Of a stretch of DNA of 64,000 nucleotides, positions 55,134-63,740 are shown one piece after another. The stretch's first letter is position 1, and each line of letters starts with the position of its first letter. Where the stretch lies: contig JAFLBV010000001.1 in NCBI GenBank assembly GCA_017302895.1, positions 310,001-374,000 of the forward strand. The letters run 5' to 3'. The translations under genes and the position numbers were made by a program. This DNA is from Ignavibacteria bacterium. Its GTDB lineage: Bacteria > Bacteroidota > Ignavibacteria > Ignavibacteriales > Ignavibacteriaceae. Below the pieces are notes generated by a model. It did not search any database. It had not been told where the DNA came from and saw nothing but the letters and a program-made list of their open reading frames with translations.

Positions 55134-56387
55134 ATGGAAAGATTAACTAAAGACGATGTGCATCCAAGTATTGTGAAAGCTCTTTTGGATCAGGAATCAA
55201 ATATTTCTTTCGAGGATGCACTGGAAAATGAAATGATCCTGAACATGGGTCCTCAGCACCCCGCTACACACGGTGTACTTAGAGTGCTGCTCAGACTCGA
55301 TGGTGAAACAGTTGTGGCTGCCGTTCCCGATCTCGGCTACCTCCATAGAGGTTATGAGAAAATGGCTGAAAACATGTCATATTATGAGTTTATACCTCAT
55401 ACCGACAGACTTGACTACATTTCACCACCGGCAAACAATAATGCTTTCTGCCTCGCAGTTGAAAAACTTGTAGGAATTGAAGCTCCATTGAGAGCTCAGT
55501 ACATCAGGATGATCATGTCGGAGCTGGCGAGAATTACCTCACACCTCGTGGCAATCGGTGCCCTGGCAATGGATGTCGGTGCTCTCACCGTTTTCCTCTG
55601 GTGTCTTCGTGAACGCGAAAAAGTTCTTGATGCATATGATATAATTTGCGGAGCAAGATTCACCACGAGTTATACCAGAATCGGTGGTGTGGCTGCTGAT
55701 ATGCCTGATAATGCAATTAAAATTATCAAAGATTTTATTGCCCAGTTCGAAGAAAAGATCGATGAAGCTGAAAGACTTCTGAATACAAACAGAATTTTTG
55801 TCGAAAGACTTGAAGGCGTTGGTGTGGTTTCCAGGGAAGATGCTATTTCCTTGGGGATGACAGGTCCAAGTCTAAGAGGTTCGGGTGTTGATTTCGATCT
55901 TAGAAGAGCAAATCCCTATTTACAGTATAACGAAATCGATTTCAAGGTACCTGTTTACAATGAAGGTGACAGCCTTGCAAGATATTTCGTGAGGGCAGAT
56001 GAACTTCGCGAAAGCTGCAAAATAATTTTGCAGTGCCTCGATAAAATGCCAAAAGGCGATATCATGTTGAATTCTCCCAAGAAGGTACTTCCCAGAAAAA
56101 CTGAGATTTACACAAAAATGGAAGAATTGATTCATGATTTTATGATCGTCAATTTTGGTGTGAAGCCTCCTGTTGGTGAAGTGTATCAGGCTGTCGAAAA
56201 TCCAAAAGGCGAACTCGGCTTCTACATTGTCAGCACCGGTGAGGGACATCCATGGAAAATGAAAATAAAATCTCCTTCCTTCTCTAATTTACAAGCCCTC
56301 GGACCATTGGTCAAGGGGCACATGATCTCTGATGTTGTGGCAATAATCGGTAGTCTCGACCCTGTAATGGGTGAAGCCGATAAATAA
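55134..56387 (+). CDS. nuoD: NADH-quinone oxidoreductase subunit D
   Basis: 417 residues. GPQHPATHGVLR near residue 40 and LGYLHRGYEKMAE follow the family pattern (49-kDa subunit related to hydrogenase large subunits), and the C-terminus carries DPVMGEADK. It binds quinone together with NuoB. A ~40-residue N-terminal extension precedes the conserved core. Its stop overlaps nothing; nuoE follows 13 bp later. Confidence 0.96.
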   Translation: MERLTKDDVHPSIVKALLDQESNISFEDALENEMILNMGPQHPATHGVLRVLLRLDGETVVAAVPDLGYLHRGYEKMAENMSYYEFIPHTDRLDYISPPANNNAFCLAVEKLVGIEAPLRAQYIRMIMSELARITSHLVAIGALAMDVGALTVFLWCLREREKVLDAYDIICGARFTTSYTRIGGVAADMPDNAIKIIKDFIAQFEEKIDEAERLLNTNRIFVERLEGVGVVSREDAISLGMTGPSLRGSGVDFDLRRANPYLQYNEIDFKVPVYNEGDSLARYFVRADELRESCKIILQCLDKMPKGDIMLNSPKKVLPRKTEIYTKMEELIHDFMIVNFGVKPPVGEVYQAVENPKGELGFYIVSTGEGHPWKMKIKSPSFSNLQALGPLVKGHMISDVVAIIGSLDPVMGEADK

Positions 56388-56400
56388 TAAGAGGATATTA

Positions 56401-56874
56401 ATGGAATTCAAATTCACTGAAGAAAATCTTGAAAAAGTGAACCGGGTATTTAAGAACTACCCGACGAAAAAAGCTGCGGTTATGCCGGTGCTCTACATCG
56501 CACAGGATCAAAACCGTTACATTTCAGGCGAAGTGATCCAAGAGGTTGCCAAAATTCTCGAGATCACCGAAGAAGAAGTTATGGGTGTCGTAACTTTCTA
56601 CACCATGTATCATCAGCACCAGCCGGGCAAGTACCACTTGCAGGTCTGCACCAATGTTTCGTGCATGCTTCGTGGTGCCTACGATATCTGGAATGCGGTT
56701 AAAGAGCGTACCGGGCTCCAAAATGGACAAACTTCAGAAGACGGACTCTTCTCACTCGAGGAAGTGGAGTGCATGGGATCGTGCGGAACTGCTCCAATGA
56801 TTGCCGTCAATGAAGATTTCCATGAAAATCTGACTAAAGAAAAAGCCCTCGAATTAATTGACTCCCTAAAGTAG
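56401..56874 (+). CDS. nuoE: NADH-quinone oxidoreductase subunit E
   Basis: 157 residues from ATG 56401 with AGAGGA 6-8 nt upstream; the alternative start at 56371 would overlap nuoD. The 2Fe-2S thioredoxin-like domain shows VCTNVSCMLRG and ECMGSCGTAPM with four Cys ligands. It works with NuoF in the NADH-oxidising module. Confidence 0.95.
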   Translation: MEFKFTEENLEKVNRVFKNYPTKKAAVMPVLYIAQDQNRYISGEVIQEVAKILEITEEEVMGVVTFYTMYHQHQPGKYHLQVCTNVSCMLRGAYDIWNAVKERTGLQNGQTSEDGLFSLEEVECMGSCGTAPMIAVNEDFHENLTKEKALELIDSLK

Positions 56875-56884
56875 AAGTGGTGAT

Positions 56885-58195
56885 ATGGAAAAGATTGTTT
56901 TACCTGAAATAGAAAATTTACATAAACTGGATGTCTACCGTGCGAACGGTGGATATGAAGCCATTAAAAAAGCTCTCGCCACAACACCTGATGATGTTAT
57001 CGATATTGTTAAGAAATCGGGTCTTAGGGGCAGAGGTGGTGCCGCATTTTCAGCGGGACTAAAATGGTCATTCATGCCTAAAACAACTGATAAACCAAAA
57101 TATCTCTGCATAAACGGTGACGAATCAGAACCCGGCTCTTTCAAAGACAGACAAATTTTCGAGTATAATCCACACCAGTGTATCGAAGGCATTCTGATTG
57201 CATCCTATGCAATTGGTGCTCATGATGCTTATGTCTATATTCGCGGTGAATACCATAAATGGATAAAACTCTTCCAGAAAGCACTTGATGATGCTTATGA
57301 AGCAGGTCTGGTCGGTGAGAAAATGAAACAGACTTACGGCACAAAATTCCATGTGAATATTTATGTTCACAAGGGTGCCGGAGCCTACATTTGTGGCGAA
57401 GAGTCATCACTCATGAATTCCATCGAAGGAAAAAGGGGATACCCAAGAGTAAAACCTCCATTTCCTGCTCAGAATGGTCTTTGGGGCAATCCGACCACCA
57501 TCAATAATGTGGAAACTCTTACAAATGTTCCTGCCATCATTAACAAAGGTTGGGAATGGTTTTCAAAAATTGGAGCCGAAAAGCATCCCGGGACAATCTT
57601 GTATGGCGTAAGCGGTCATGTTAACAAGCCCGGTGTTTACGAACTTCCTTCCGGAACTCTCCTCACAGATATAATTTATAATTATGCAGGTGGAGTACCC
57701 GGCAATAAAAAGATTAAATGTGTCATCCCCGGAGGTTCCTCCATGCCACCACTTCGTGGTGATCAGCTCGAAGGAATCGCCATGGATGCGGAATCCCTGA
57801 AGGCTGCAGGAAGCTCTATCGGTACTGCAGGAATTATGGTAATGGATGAAGATACAGATCTCGTCAGAGTACTAGCCCGAATCACCAAATTCTATTACCA
57901 CGAAAGCTGCGGACAGTGTACACCGTGCCGTGAGGGAACAGGCTGGATGCTTAAAATCCTTAACCGGATGGCTGAAGGAAAAGGTCAGAAAAGCGATATC
58001 GAATTGCTCCTGAATGTTGCCAACAACATTGACGGCAACACCATCTGTGCACTCGGGGAAGCTGCTGCCTGGCCCGTGAAATTTATGGTCACAAGATTCA
58101 GAGATGAATTCGAAGCCAGAATGAACGATACCGTTGACCTCCCCTCCAGAAACAAAGTTCACTCAATGAGACATACCGGCATTGGTGTGGAGTGA
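56885..58195 (+). CDS. nuoF: NADH-quinone oxidoreductase subunit F
   Basis: 436 residues. FMN/NADH-binding segments GLRGRGGAAFSAGLKW and GAGAYICGEESSLMNS are present, and the 4Fe-4S N3 site is SCGQCTPCREGT with a later Cys in NTICALGEAA. It accepts electrons from NADH. It is 10 bp after nuoE. The usual next gene, nuoG, is missing: a strong terminator begins about 40 bp after its stop. Confidence 0.96.
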   Translation: MEKIVLPEIENLHKLDVYRANGGYEAIKKALATTPDDVIDIVKKSGLRGRGGAAFSAGLKWSFMPKTTDKPKYLCINGDESEPGSFKDRQIFEYNPHQCIEGILIASYAIGAHDAYVYIRGEYHKWIKLFQKALDDAYEAGLVGEKMKQTYGTKFHVNIYVHKGAGAYICGEESSLMNSIEGKRGYPRVKPPFPAQNGLWGNPTTINNVETLTNVPAIINKGWEWFSKIGAEKHPGTILYGVSGHVNKPGVYELPSGTLLTDIIYNYAGGVPGNKKIKCVIPGGSSMPPLRGDQLEGIAMDAESLKAAGSSIGTAGIMVMDEDTDLVRVLARITKFYYHESCGQCTPCREGTGWMLKILNRMAEGKGQKSDIELLLNVANNIDGNTICALGEAAAWPVKFMVTRFRDEFEARMNDTVDLPSRNKVHSMRHTGIGVE

Positions 58196-58237
58196 ACTGA
58201 GTACCTGATTAATTTGAAATTGTTGGTTGTTTGTTTT

Positions 58238-58269
58238 AAGCCTGTGAGAAATCACAGGCTTTTTTTTTT
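58238..58269 (+). terminator. Strong intrinsic terminator of the nuo operon
   Basis: Perfect 10-bp stem AAGCCTGTGA (58238-58247), GAAA loop, TCACAGGCTT (58252-58261), then a T run to 58269. Confidence 0.95.
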
Positions 58270-58310
58270 GAACACGATCTTCAGGATGTCAAAGAATAAA
58301 AAGGATGTAA

Positions 58311-58490
58311 CCCCCGTAGAGGGGTTATTCAATGAACAACGATTATAATCTACGAACATTCAAACCCACTCCGGGGTTATTCAATGAACAACGATTATTA
58401 TCTACGAACATTTAAACCCACTCCGGGAGTATTCAATGAATAACGATTTTAATCTACGAACATTCAACCCCACTCCTGGGGATAATCAGG
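58311..58490. repeat. 52-bp tandem repeat, three units plus partial ends
   Basis: Units start at 58321, 58373 and 58425 (52-bp period; the third has one extra base). Each begins GGGG/GGGA-TTATTCAATGAA and ends ACCCACTCC. The bases before the first unit (AACCCCCGTAGAGGGG) and after the last (CCTGGGGATAATC) are partial copies. Units differ at a few positions, and there are no unique spacers, so this is not a CRISPR array. Confidence 0.9.
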
Positions 58491-58500
58491 TATTATTTTT

Positions 58501-58577
58501 TTTGCGTATGGAACGCAAAGTTTTCCGGTAGGACAATCGAGACGATTGTCGCTCCTTTTCCGAAATTAAAGGTTTCG
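58501..58577. repeat. Cluster of three perfect palindromes (REP-like)
   Basis: TTTGCGT/ACGCAAA (58501-58507, 58513-58519), GACAATCG/CGATTGTC (58532-58539, 58543-58550), and CCGAAA/TTTCGG (58560-58565, 58572-58577). None is followed by a T tract on either strand, so they do not look like terminators. Confidence 0.8.
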
Positions 58578-58610
58578 GTCAGCTCATAGATCATAGATCA
58601 TAGTTAATAG

Positions 58611-60314
58611 CTACTTAACCAGGTACCTCTTGATCTTCTGAGTGGTGGTTTTTTCGAATTCTTTTTCTCTCAGATAGAACTTTTTGATTTGTTTGTATAC
58701 CGGGAGGTGTTTGTTTGTTTCTTTTACAATTTCGGCAACAATTTTTTCCATCATATCTTTGTCGATTTTTATGCCGTTCTTTTCAGAATATTCGATGAGG
58801 GTTTCGGCATTGAGAACGACCTGAACAGCAATTATTTCGGTGTGTTTTGCATCCTCTTCTCCATAAACAAATGACTCAAGAATCAATGGATTTCTGTTAA
58901 TTATATCCTCGATTTCCTCAGGGAACACATTCTTGCCATTGCTCGCAATTATGACATTCTTTTTCCGTCCTCTGATGTGGAGGAAACCGTCTGAATCGAT
59001 ATAACCGAGGTCACCCGTTCTGAAGTAACCATCCACGAAAGCTTCTTTGGTTAATGCTTCGTTTTTGTAATATCCGAGCATGACATTTCCGCCTTTCACG
59101 AAAACTTCACCAACACCATCCTGATCGGGGTCAACAATTTTTATATCAACTCCGGGTAGTGGCAGTCCGGCAGCATCATCCTTGAAAGCCATCAGTCTGT
59201 TCAAGGCGACTATGGGAGCGGTTTCTGTTAGTCCGTAACCCTGCACAAATGTAAAGCCAAAATCACGGAGTCCTTTAGCTACCTCAGGGTCGGGGGCAGC
59301 ACCACCTGCAATGAAAATTCTGACATGTCCGCCGAATCTCGCATGGAGCTCTTTGAAAACTTTTGCTTTTATCTCTTTAAGACCCAGTTTCTGCAAAAAC
59401 CCGGTGACTGTTACGAGAGGAGGCACAATTTTAGATTTTACCTTGTCTTCCTTGATCGATTTGGAAATTCTTTTGAACATTTTGTCAAACAGTAACGGTA
59501 CTCCAAGCAGTACTGTTGCTTTCACGACCTGCAAATCATCCACAATTGTTTTTAATGATCTGGCAAAATGCACGGAGGCACCCGAATAGAGAGGGCATAG
59601 CATTCCACAAGTACATTCATAGGTGTGGTGTATCGGCAATACAGAAAGGAATTTGTCTTCGGGGAAAATAAACATCATGCTTGTCATACTTACCAGGTTA
59701 ACTGCAAGATTTTTCTGAGTAAGCATAACCCCTTTTGCTCTTCCAAGAGAGCCGGAGGTAAAAATTATCTCCGCCATCTCCTCATTATTGATTTTTGGCA
59801 GGGAATTGATGTCGATGGGAGTGGAGGAATTTATCAGAGCGGTCATGGAGATTACATCTCCTTCATTTTGAAGGATGTCCATGTTTATTTTCATTTTGAG
59901 TCTTTTAATGGCAGCGGCCTCTTCATTCATCAGATTGCTGAATCCTTTTGAGAAGACAATGGCTTCTGATTCACTCTCGTAGATAATGTTTAAAATTTCA
60001 TTCGATGTAAGATTTTTATCAATAGGCACAATTACATAATTAAATGTCATCGCAGTAAGATATGTAATGCTCCACTGCACGCGGTTTTCAGAAATAACAG
60101 CTATATGGGAGCGTTCTTTTAGACCCAACTTTTGTAGGCCTGTGCCAAACCTCAGAACAGTCTCAAGCAATCCGTCAAAAGTAAGCCGCTTAAACGGAGT
60201 ATCGTTCAAATCCTCAAGAGCAATTTTCCCTGCATATTTTTTACTGTTTAGAAGCACCATTTCCTGAATATTGGAAATTTTAGGAACATCATAAAGTTTG
60301 TGTTTAAGATCCAT
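58611..60314 (-). CDS. Long-chain acyl-CoA synthetase-like ligase
   Basis: 567 residues. Adenylate-forming motifs: IIFTSGSLGRAKGVMLTQ (with Ser in place of the second Thr of the usual TSGTTG), the motif FVQGYGLTETAP, RTGDLGYIDSDGF, GRKKNVIIASNGKNVFPEE, and a C-terminal Lys in TTTQKIKRYLV. No ACP or acyltransferase domain is attached, unlike the protein at 35551-38019. It probably forms acyl-CoA or acyl-AMP from free fatty acids in the cytosol. The gene is divergent from the Rrf2 regulator and has the repeat region downstream. Confidence 0.85.
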   Translation of the reverse strand: MDLKHKLYDVPKISNIQEMVLLNSKKYAGKIALEDLNDTPFKRLTFDGLLETVLRFGTGLQKLGLKERSHIAVISENRVQWSITYLTAMTFNYVIVPIDKNLTSNEILNIIYESESEAIVFSKGFSNLMNEEAAAIKRLKMKINMDILQNEGDVISMTALINSSTPIDINSLPKINNEEMAEIIFTSGSLGRAKGVMLTQKNLAVNLVSMTSMMFIFPEDKFLSVLPIHHTYECTCGMLCPLYSGASVHFARSLKTIVDDLQVVKATVLLGVPLLFDKMFKRISKSIKEDKVKSKIVPPLVTVTGFLQKLGLKEIKAKVFKELHARFGGHVRIFIAGGAAPDPEVAKGLRDFGFTFVQGYGLTETAPIVALNRLMAFKDDAAGLPLPGVDIKIVDPDQDGVGEVFVKGGNVMLGYYKNEALTKEAFVDGYFRTGDLGYIDSDGFLHIRGRKKNVIIASNGKNVFPEEIEDIINRNPLILESFVYGEEDAKHTEIIAVQVVLNAETLIEYSEKNGIKIDKDMMEKIVAEIVKETNKHLPVYKQIKKFYLREKEFEKTTTQKIKRYLVK

Positions 60315-60429
60315 TTTTTCCTCAAAAATCTTGTTTTAATAACAGGAAACTTAATTAATATTTCATTAACGATTGTGAAGAATAAAAATATTTTAAAGTA
60401 TGTTCAACTTCCAAATCTCCTTTTTCCTT

Positions 60430-60457
60430 TTGAATTATAAGAGAGAAATGCTATATT
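60430..60457 (+). promoter_or_regulatory. Candidate promoter of the Rrf2-type gene
   Basis: TTGAAT (60430-60435), 16 nt, TATATT (60452-60457), 45 bp before the start codon. Confidence 0.45.
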
Positions 60458-60502
60458 AAACGGTCTTTTTTATCTGATTTATTATTCCGGGATTTAAAGT
60501 AA

Positions 60503-60940
60503 ATGACCGTAATCTTCTCAAAAAAATGTGAACTTGGTTTACAAGCTGTATTATATTTGTCAACACTCGACAAAGATCAGAGGGTAAGTGCTGCTCATGT
60601 GGCTACCAAACTGAAAGTGCCTAAAGAGTTCGTTTCAAAAGTGATGCAAATCCTTACAGATTCGGGGATAGTTGCTTCAAAGAAGGGGAAAAACGGCGGA
60701 TTCTATCTCGGGAAAAATCCGTCTGAAATAAAACTAATCGACATAGTCATGGTTTTGGATGGAGGGGATGTCTTTAATACCTGTATTCTGGGTTTCCCGG
60801 GTTGTTCCGTCTCCACTCCATGTCCGATGCATGACGAATGGGGGAAAATCAGAAATATGGCTTTTTCGATGTTGAACGCAGAAACTTTGGAGAGTATGAA
60901 ACATAAATCGATCGACAAGATCGAATCACTTGCGAAATAG
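60503..60940 (+). CDS. Rrf2-family iron-sulfur transcription regulator
   Basis: 145 residues with an N-terminal winged helix (YLSTLDKDQRVSAAHVATKLKVPKEFVSKVMQ... residues 14-55 region) and the turn KKGKNGGFYL that contacts the DNA minor groove. Three Cys in CILGFPGCSVSTPC (spacing x6 and x5) are placed like the cluster ligands of IscR and NsrR, so it probably senses iron-sulfur status, oxygen or NO. It may regulate the divergent acyl-ligase gene, but no operator could be recognised. It is convergent with the following SGNH gene (4 bp gap). Confidence 0.88.
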   Translation: MTVIFSKKCELGLQAVLYLSTLDKDQRVSAAHVATKLKVPKEFVSKVMQILTDSGIVASKKGKNGGFYLGKNPSEIKLIDIVMVLDGGDVFNTCILGFPGCSVSTPCPMHDEWGKIRNMAFSMLNAETLESMKHKSIDKIESLAK

Positions 60941-60944
60941 TCTG

Positions 60945-62018
60945 TTAATCCTCCTTATATAAATCGATGATTGCTTTGGCGAGGAATTTTGCTGCTGTTT
61001 CGTGACCTTCCTTGGTCAGATGAATATAGTCCTGAACTGCAAGTTTCGACTTGACCCAAACAGGCATTATCGTATCTCCTCCCATCACTTCGCTTAGATC
61101 CCAGTAACTCAACCCCTCTTTTAACGAGAGGGAAGTTATCCCTTCTTTCAAAATCTTAATATTTTTGTTAGGCTTGAATCCTTCCTTTCCATACGAATAA
61201 AATGTCGGCGGCGAAATCAACAAATATGATGCTGCCGGTGCCCCTTTTTTAAGCCGTTTGAGCAAATTCCCATATTCAACATCAAAATAATTCTTGTTGA
61301 AATTTGGTCCGGCACAGTCGTTCGTACCGAGATAGACAATCACCAGATCAGGATTTACTGTTTCAATGAAGGGGTAGAGGTAATTCAGTTCTGTGTTATA
61401 TGTCCTAATCGAAGCCGAAATCTTGCCAAAAAAGGTTGAAACAACCCCTTTTTCAGAGAAAGCAAGGATTCCTTTTGTCGATTTTTGTGGAACATTTTGC
61501 CGGTTATTTATGTAAAAACTCTCGACAGGTGACGAAAAAGTGACCTTAATTGCACGACCTTTGTTTATGGGGTTGATTGCAAAAGGAATCTTCTGTGAAG
61601 ATGCATCCATTACTTCAATTGAACTTGAGTCGGCGATCGAGTAAAGCTCAAATCCTCTCAGAAGTGATGATTTTTTCTTCATCGGCAACGGGTTGTACGG
61701 AAGAAGAGTCGGAAATTCACTTTTAAGAGAAAGTTTAATTTTCCCGCCGTCTCCAAATTCCGCTGCAAGTTCTTCTTCAAGGCAGTGAACAAACTCCCCC
61801 GAGGCAGTATAGGAGTCACCAATCACGAATATTTTAAATATCTTTGAAGTGGAGCTGTCAGAAAAAGTTTTCTGCAATTTAACTTTGAGTGATTGCGGAT
61901 TCCCGATTTTGTTTAGATCCGGTCGCAGAAAAGGAAACTCGTTATTGGATTTTTGTGAATATGCAATGGAAAAACACAAAAGCAGGCAAATTATAACTTT
62001 TTTCAAGATCGAATTCAT
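60945..62018 (-). CDS. Secreted SGNH-family hydrolase
   Basis: 357 residues with signal peptide MNSILKKVIICLLLCFSIAYS. SGNH blocks: VIGDSYTASG (nucleophile Ser), VYLGTNDCAG, and DYIHLTKEGH for the Asp-His pair. The family removes or transfers acyl groups on carbohydrates or lipids. It is divergent from the SGNH gene at 62103 and probably shares a promoter region with it. Compared with the other two SGNH proteins of the window it is shorter and lacks the GDSxIEGD form of block I. Confidence 0.82.
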   Translation of the reverse strand: MNSILKKVIICLLLCFSIAYSQKSNNEFPFLRPDLNKIGNPQSLKVKLQKTFSDSSTSKIFKIFVIGDSYTASGEFVHCLEEELAAEFGDGGKIKLSLKSEFPTLLPYNPLPMKKKSSLLRGFELYSIADSSSIEVMDASSQKIPFAINPINKGRAIKVTFSSPVESFYINNRQNVPQKSTKGILAFSEKGVVSTFFGKISASIRTYNTELNYLYPFIETVNPDLVIVYLGTNDCAGPNFNKNYFDVEYGNLLKRLKKGAPAASYLLISPPTFYSYGKEGFKPNKNIKILKEGITSLSLKEGLSYWDLSEVMGGDTIMPVWVKSKLAVQDYIHLTKEGHETAAKFLAKAIIDLYKED

Positions 62019-62102
62019 TTATGGCATTTTTCAGGGATATTTTATTATACCGCGTAAAAGGACAGGATTAATTAAATTTGATGTTTGAATATACGGAAAA
62101 AA

Positions 62103-63719
62103 ATGAATAAATATTCTCTTCAAATACTCTTCAGCATCCTTATAGTAAATGGGATACTTCTGTCGTTCTCTCTGGCAGGTCCCGAATTCAGTGTGCCTAA
62201 TCCCTTCTCCGATGAGGATTTGGTCATCAGTTTTCCTGACATAAAAGAGAGTCTCTTTAAATCGGCTGAACAGAAAAACGAGAATGCAGAAAATTTTCTC
62301 AGCAAATATGAAACAGCTGATGAAAACGCAGTAATTGATGAAAAACCGTCAGTTGACAATAATGAAGAGAACGGATTTCTGATAAATCCTGAGACAAGGG
62401 GAAAGAAGGCGCTCGACAATTTTTTCGAAGCCCTTGACAAGGAAAGCAAATCCAGAACGGTGAGAGTTGCTCATTACGGTGACTCCCAGATAGAAGGGGA
62501 CAGAATCACCTCCTATCTCCGGGAAAACTTTCAGAAGGAATTTGGCGGTGAGGGTATCGGCTATGCTCCTGTGGATGACATAACCGACAATGTAAACTAC
62601 TTTAGAAGCACCTCTGAAAACTGGGAGAGATATAATGTTTTTAACCATGCATATTCTTCAGGAAAATATGCACTTTCTGGGCTGGTTTTCAAATACGGAA
62701 ACGGCAAATCCAAGAAGGAAAATGATGAGCAGGAGCCAAAAGGGAAAAAAAAGAAGAAGCAAAAGGATGAAAAACCTGCTGAAGAAGAGCAACCTGTTGA
62801 CAGCTCAACCGTCTTAAATAAATACGGTTTACCGCATTTATTACTTGCGGACACCTGGTTCGCAGTCAAATCTGCTTTTCTCGCCTCTCCGAGAGATAAA
62901 ACAGAAGTGGTGGCTGCACTTCGGGGGAGAGTATCCCTTAATTTTGTGAAAAATGCTAAGTTCTCCAAAATAAAGGTTTTTTACGGAAAAGTCGGGGATG
63001 AATGCGAAGTCAGAATTAGTGACCAAAAAACCGGAACTGAAATCGGTACTTTGCAACTCAACGGTGAAAATCCTTTCAATCTTGCAACAACCGCTTTCAG
63101 GGGTGATGGAAGTTCCATTAGATTTGACATCTCAAGCGGGAGAAATCCCGAGATTTTTGGCTTCTTTTTTGACGGGGACAGAGGGGTTCAGGTTGATAAT
63201 TTCGCTATTCGTGGTCACTCCGGTGACGGACTTTTGAAGATAGATAAAGAACTATTATCAGCGCAATATGATGAATTGAATGTAAAACTTATTATCTTGC
63301 AGTTCGGTATGAATATAATGCCGACCGTAACAAAAGAAAAGGATTTGAAACGGGTCAGGGATTACTATAACCGTCTCTATGCGGGAATCAGGGAGAGAGC
63401 ACAAAATGCTTCAGTTCTCGTTGTTGGTCCGGGCGATATGGGTGTTATCAGAAGGGGAAGTTCTGTTTCGCATCCATACATTGCAGAAGTGGTAAAAATT
63501 ATGAAAGAATGCGCCATAGAGAACGGCTGTGCCTTTTGGAATACATATGAACTTATGGGGGGAGAAAACTCAATTGCTGCATGGGCTCAGAAGGGATATG
63601 CAGCCCGCGACGGTCATTTCATTAACAGAGGGCAAAAAATTATAGCTGCCGAACTGTTCAAGGGGATTAATGATTCGTACAGGCAATATTTAGACAAAAA
63701 AAATTCAAATAACCGTTAA
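62103..63719 (+). CDS. Exported SGNH-type hydrolase, paralogue of the 3361-4728 gene
   Basis: 538 residues from ATG 62103 (GGAA 6-8 nt upstream; the TTG at 62085 is less likely). An N-terminal hydrophobic segment is followed by a charged linker. Block I reads HYGDSQIEGDRI with Ser128, close to GDSAIEGDN in the earlier gene, and both have EFGGEGIGY/KFGGTGVGF after it. Block III is LQFGMNIM. The C-terminal pair is ARDGHFINRG: His505 aligns with the catalytic His, but Asp503 is two rather than three residues before it. A Lys-rich insert (KGKKKKKQKDEKP) near residue 220 interrupts the middle domain. Confidence 0.8.
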   Translation: MNKYSLQILFSILIVNGILLSFSLAGPEFSVPNPFSDEDLVISFPDIKESLFKSAEQKNENAENFLSKYETADENAVIDEKPSVDNNEENGFLINPETRGKKALDNFFEALDKESKSRTVRVAHYGDSQIEGDRITSYLRENFQKEFGGEGIGYAPVDDITDNVNYFRSTSENWERYNVFNHAYSSGKYALSGLVFKYGNGKSKKENDEQEPKGKKKKKQKDEKPAEEEQPVDSSTVLNKYGLPHLLLADTWFAVKSAFLASPRDKTEVVAALRGRVSLNFVKNAKFSKIKVFYGKVGDECEVRISDQKTGTEIGTLQLNGENPFNLATTAFRGDGSSIRFDISSGRNPEIFGFFFDGDRGVQVDNFAIRGHSGDGLLKIDKELLSAQYDELNVKLIILQFGMNIMPTVTKEKDLKRVRDYYNRLYAGIRERAQNASVLVVGPGDMGVIRRGSSVSHPYIAEVVKIMKECAIENGCAFWNTYELMGGENSIAAWAQKGYAARDGHFINRGQKIIAAELFKGINDSYRQYLDKKNSNNR

Positions 63720-63740
63720 ATAAACAGAACGGATGGCAAT

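Larger units (their letters stand above)
58196..58610. other. 415-bp region without genes: terminator, tandem repeat, palindromes
   Basis: No plausible gene was found here. From left to right it holds the nuo terminator (58238-58269), three 52-bp tandem units (58321-58477) with a partial copy after them, three perfect inverted repeats (58501-58577), and a 7-bp triplet repeat CATAGAT (58585-58605). Confidence 0.75.

Noticed and set aside
58321..58490. CRISPR-like array in the repeat region
   Set aside because: Units are contiguous 52-mers without unique spacers, and no cas genes are near.
58501..58519. TTTGCGT/ACGCAAA hairpin as terminator of the acyl-ligase gene
   Set aside because: On the relevant minus strand it is followed by A, not T, residues.
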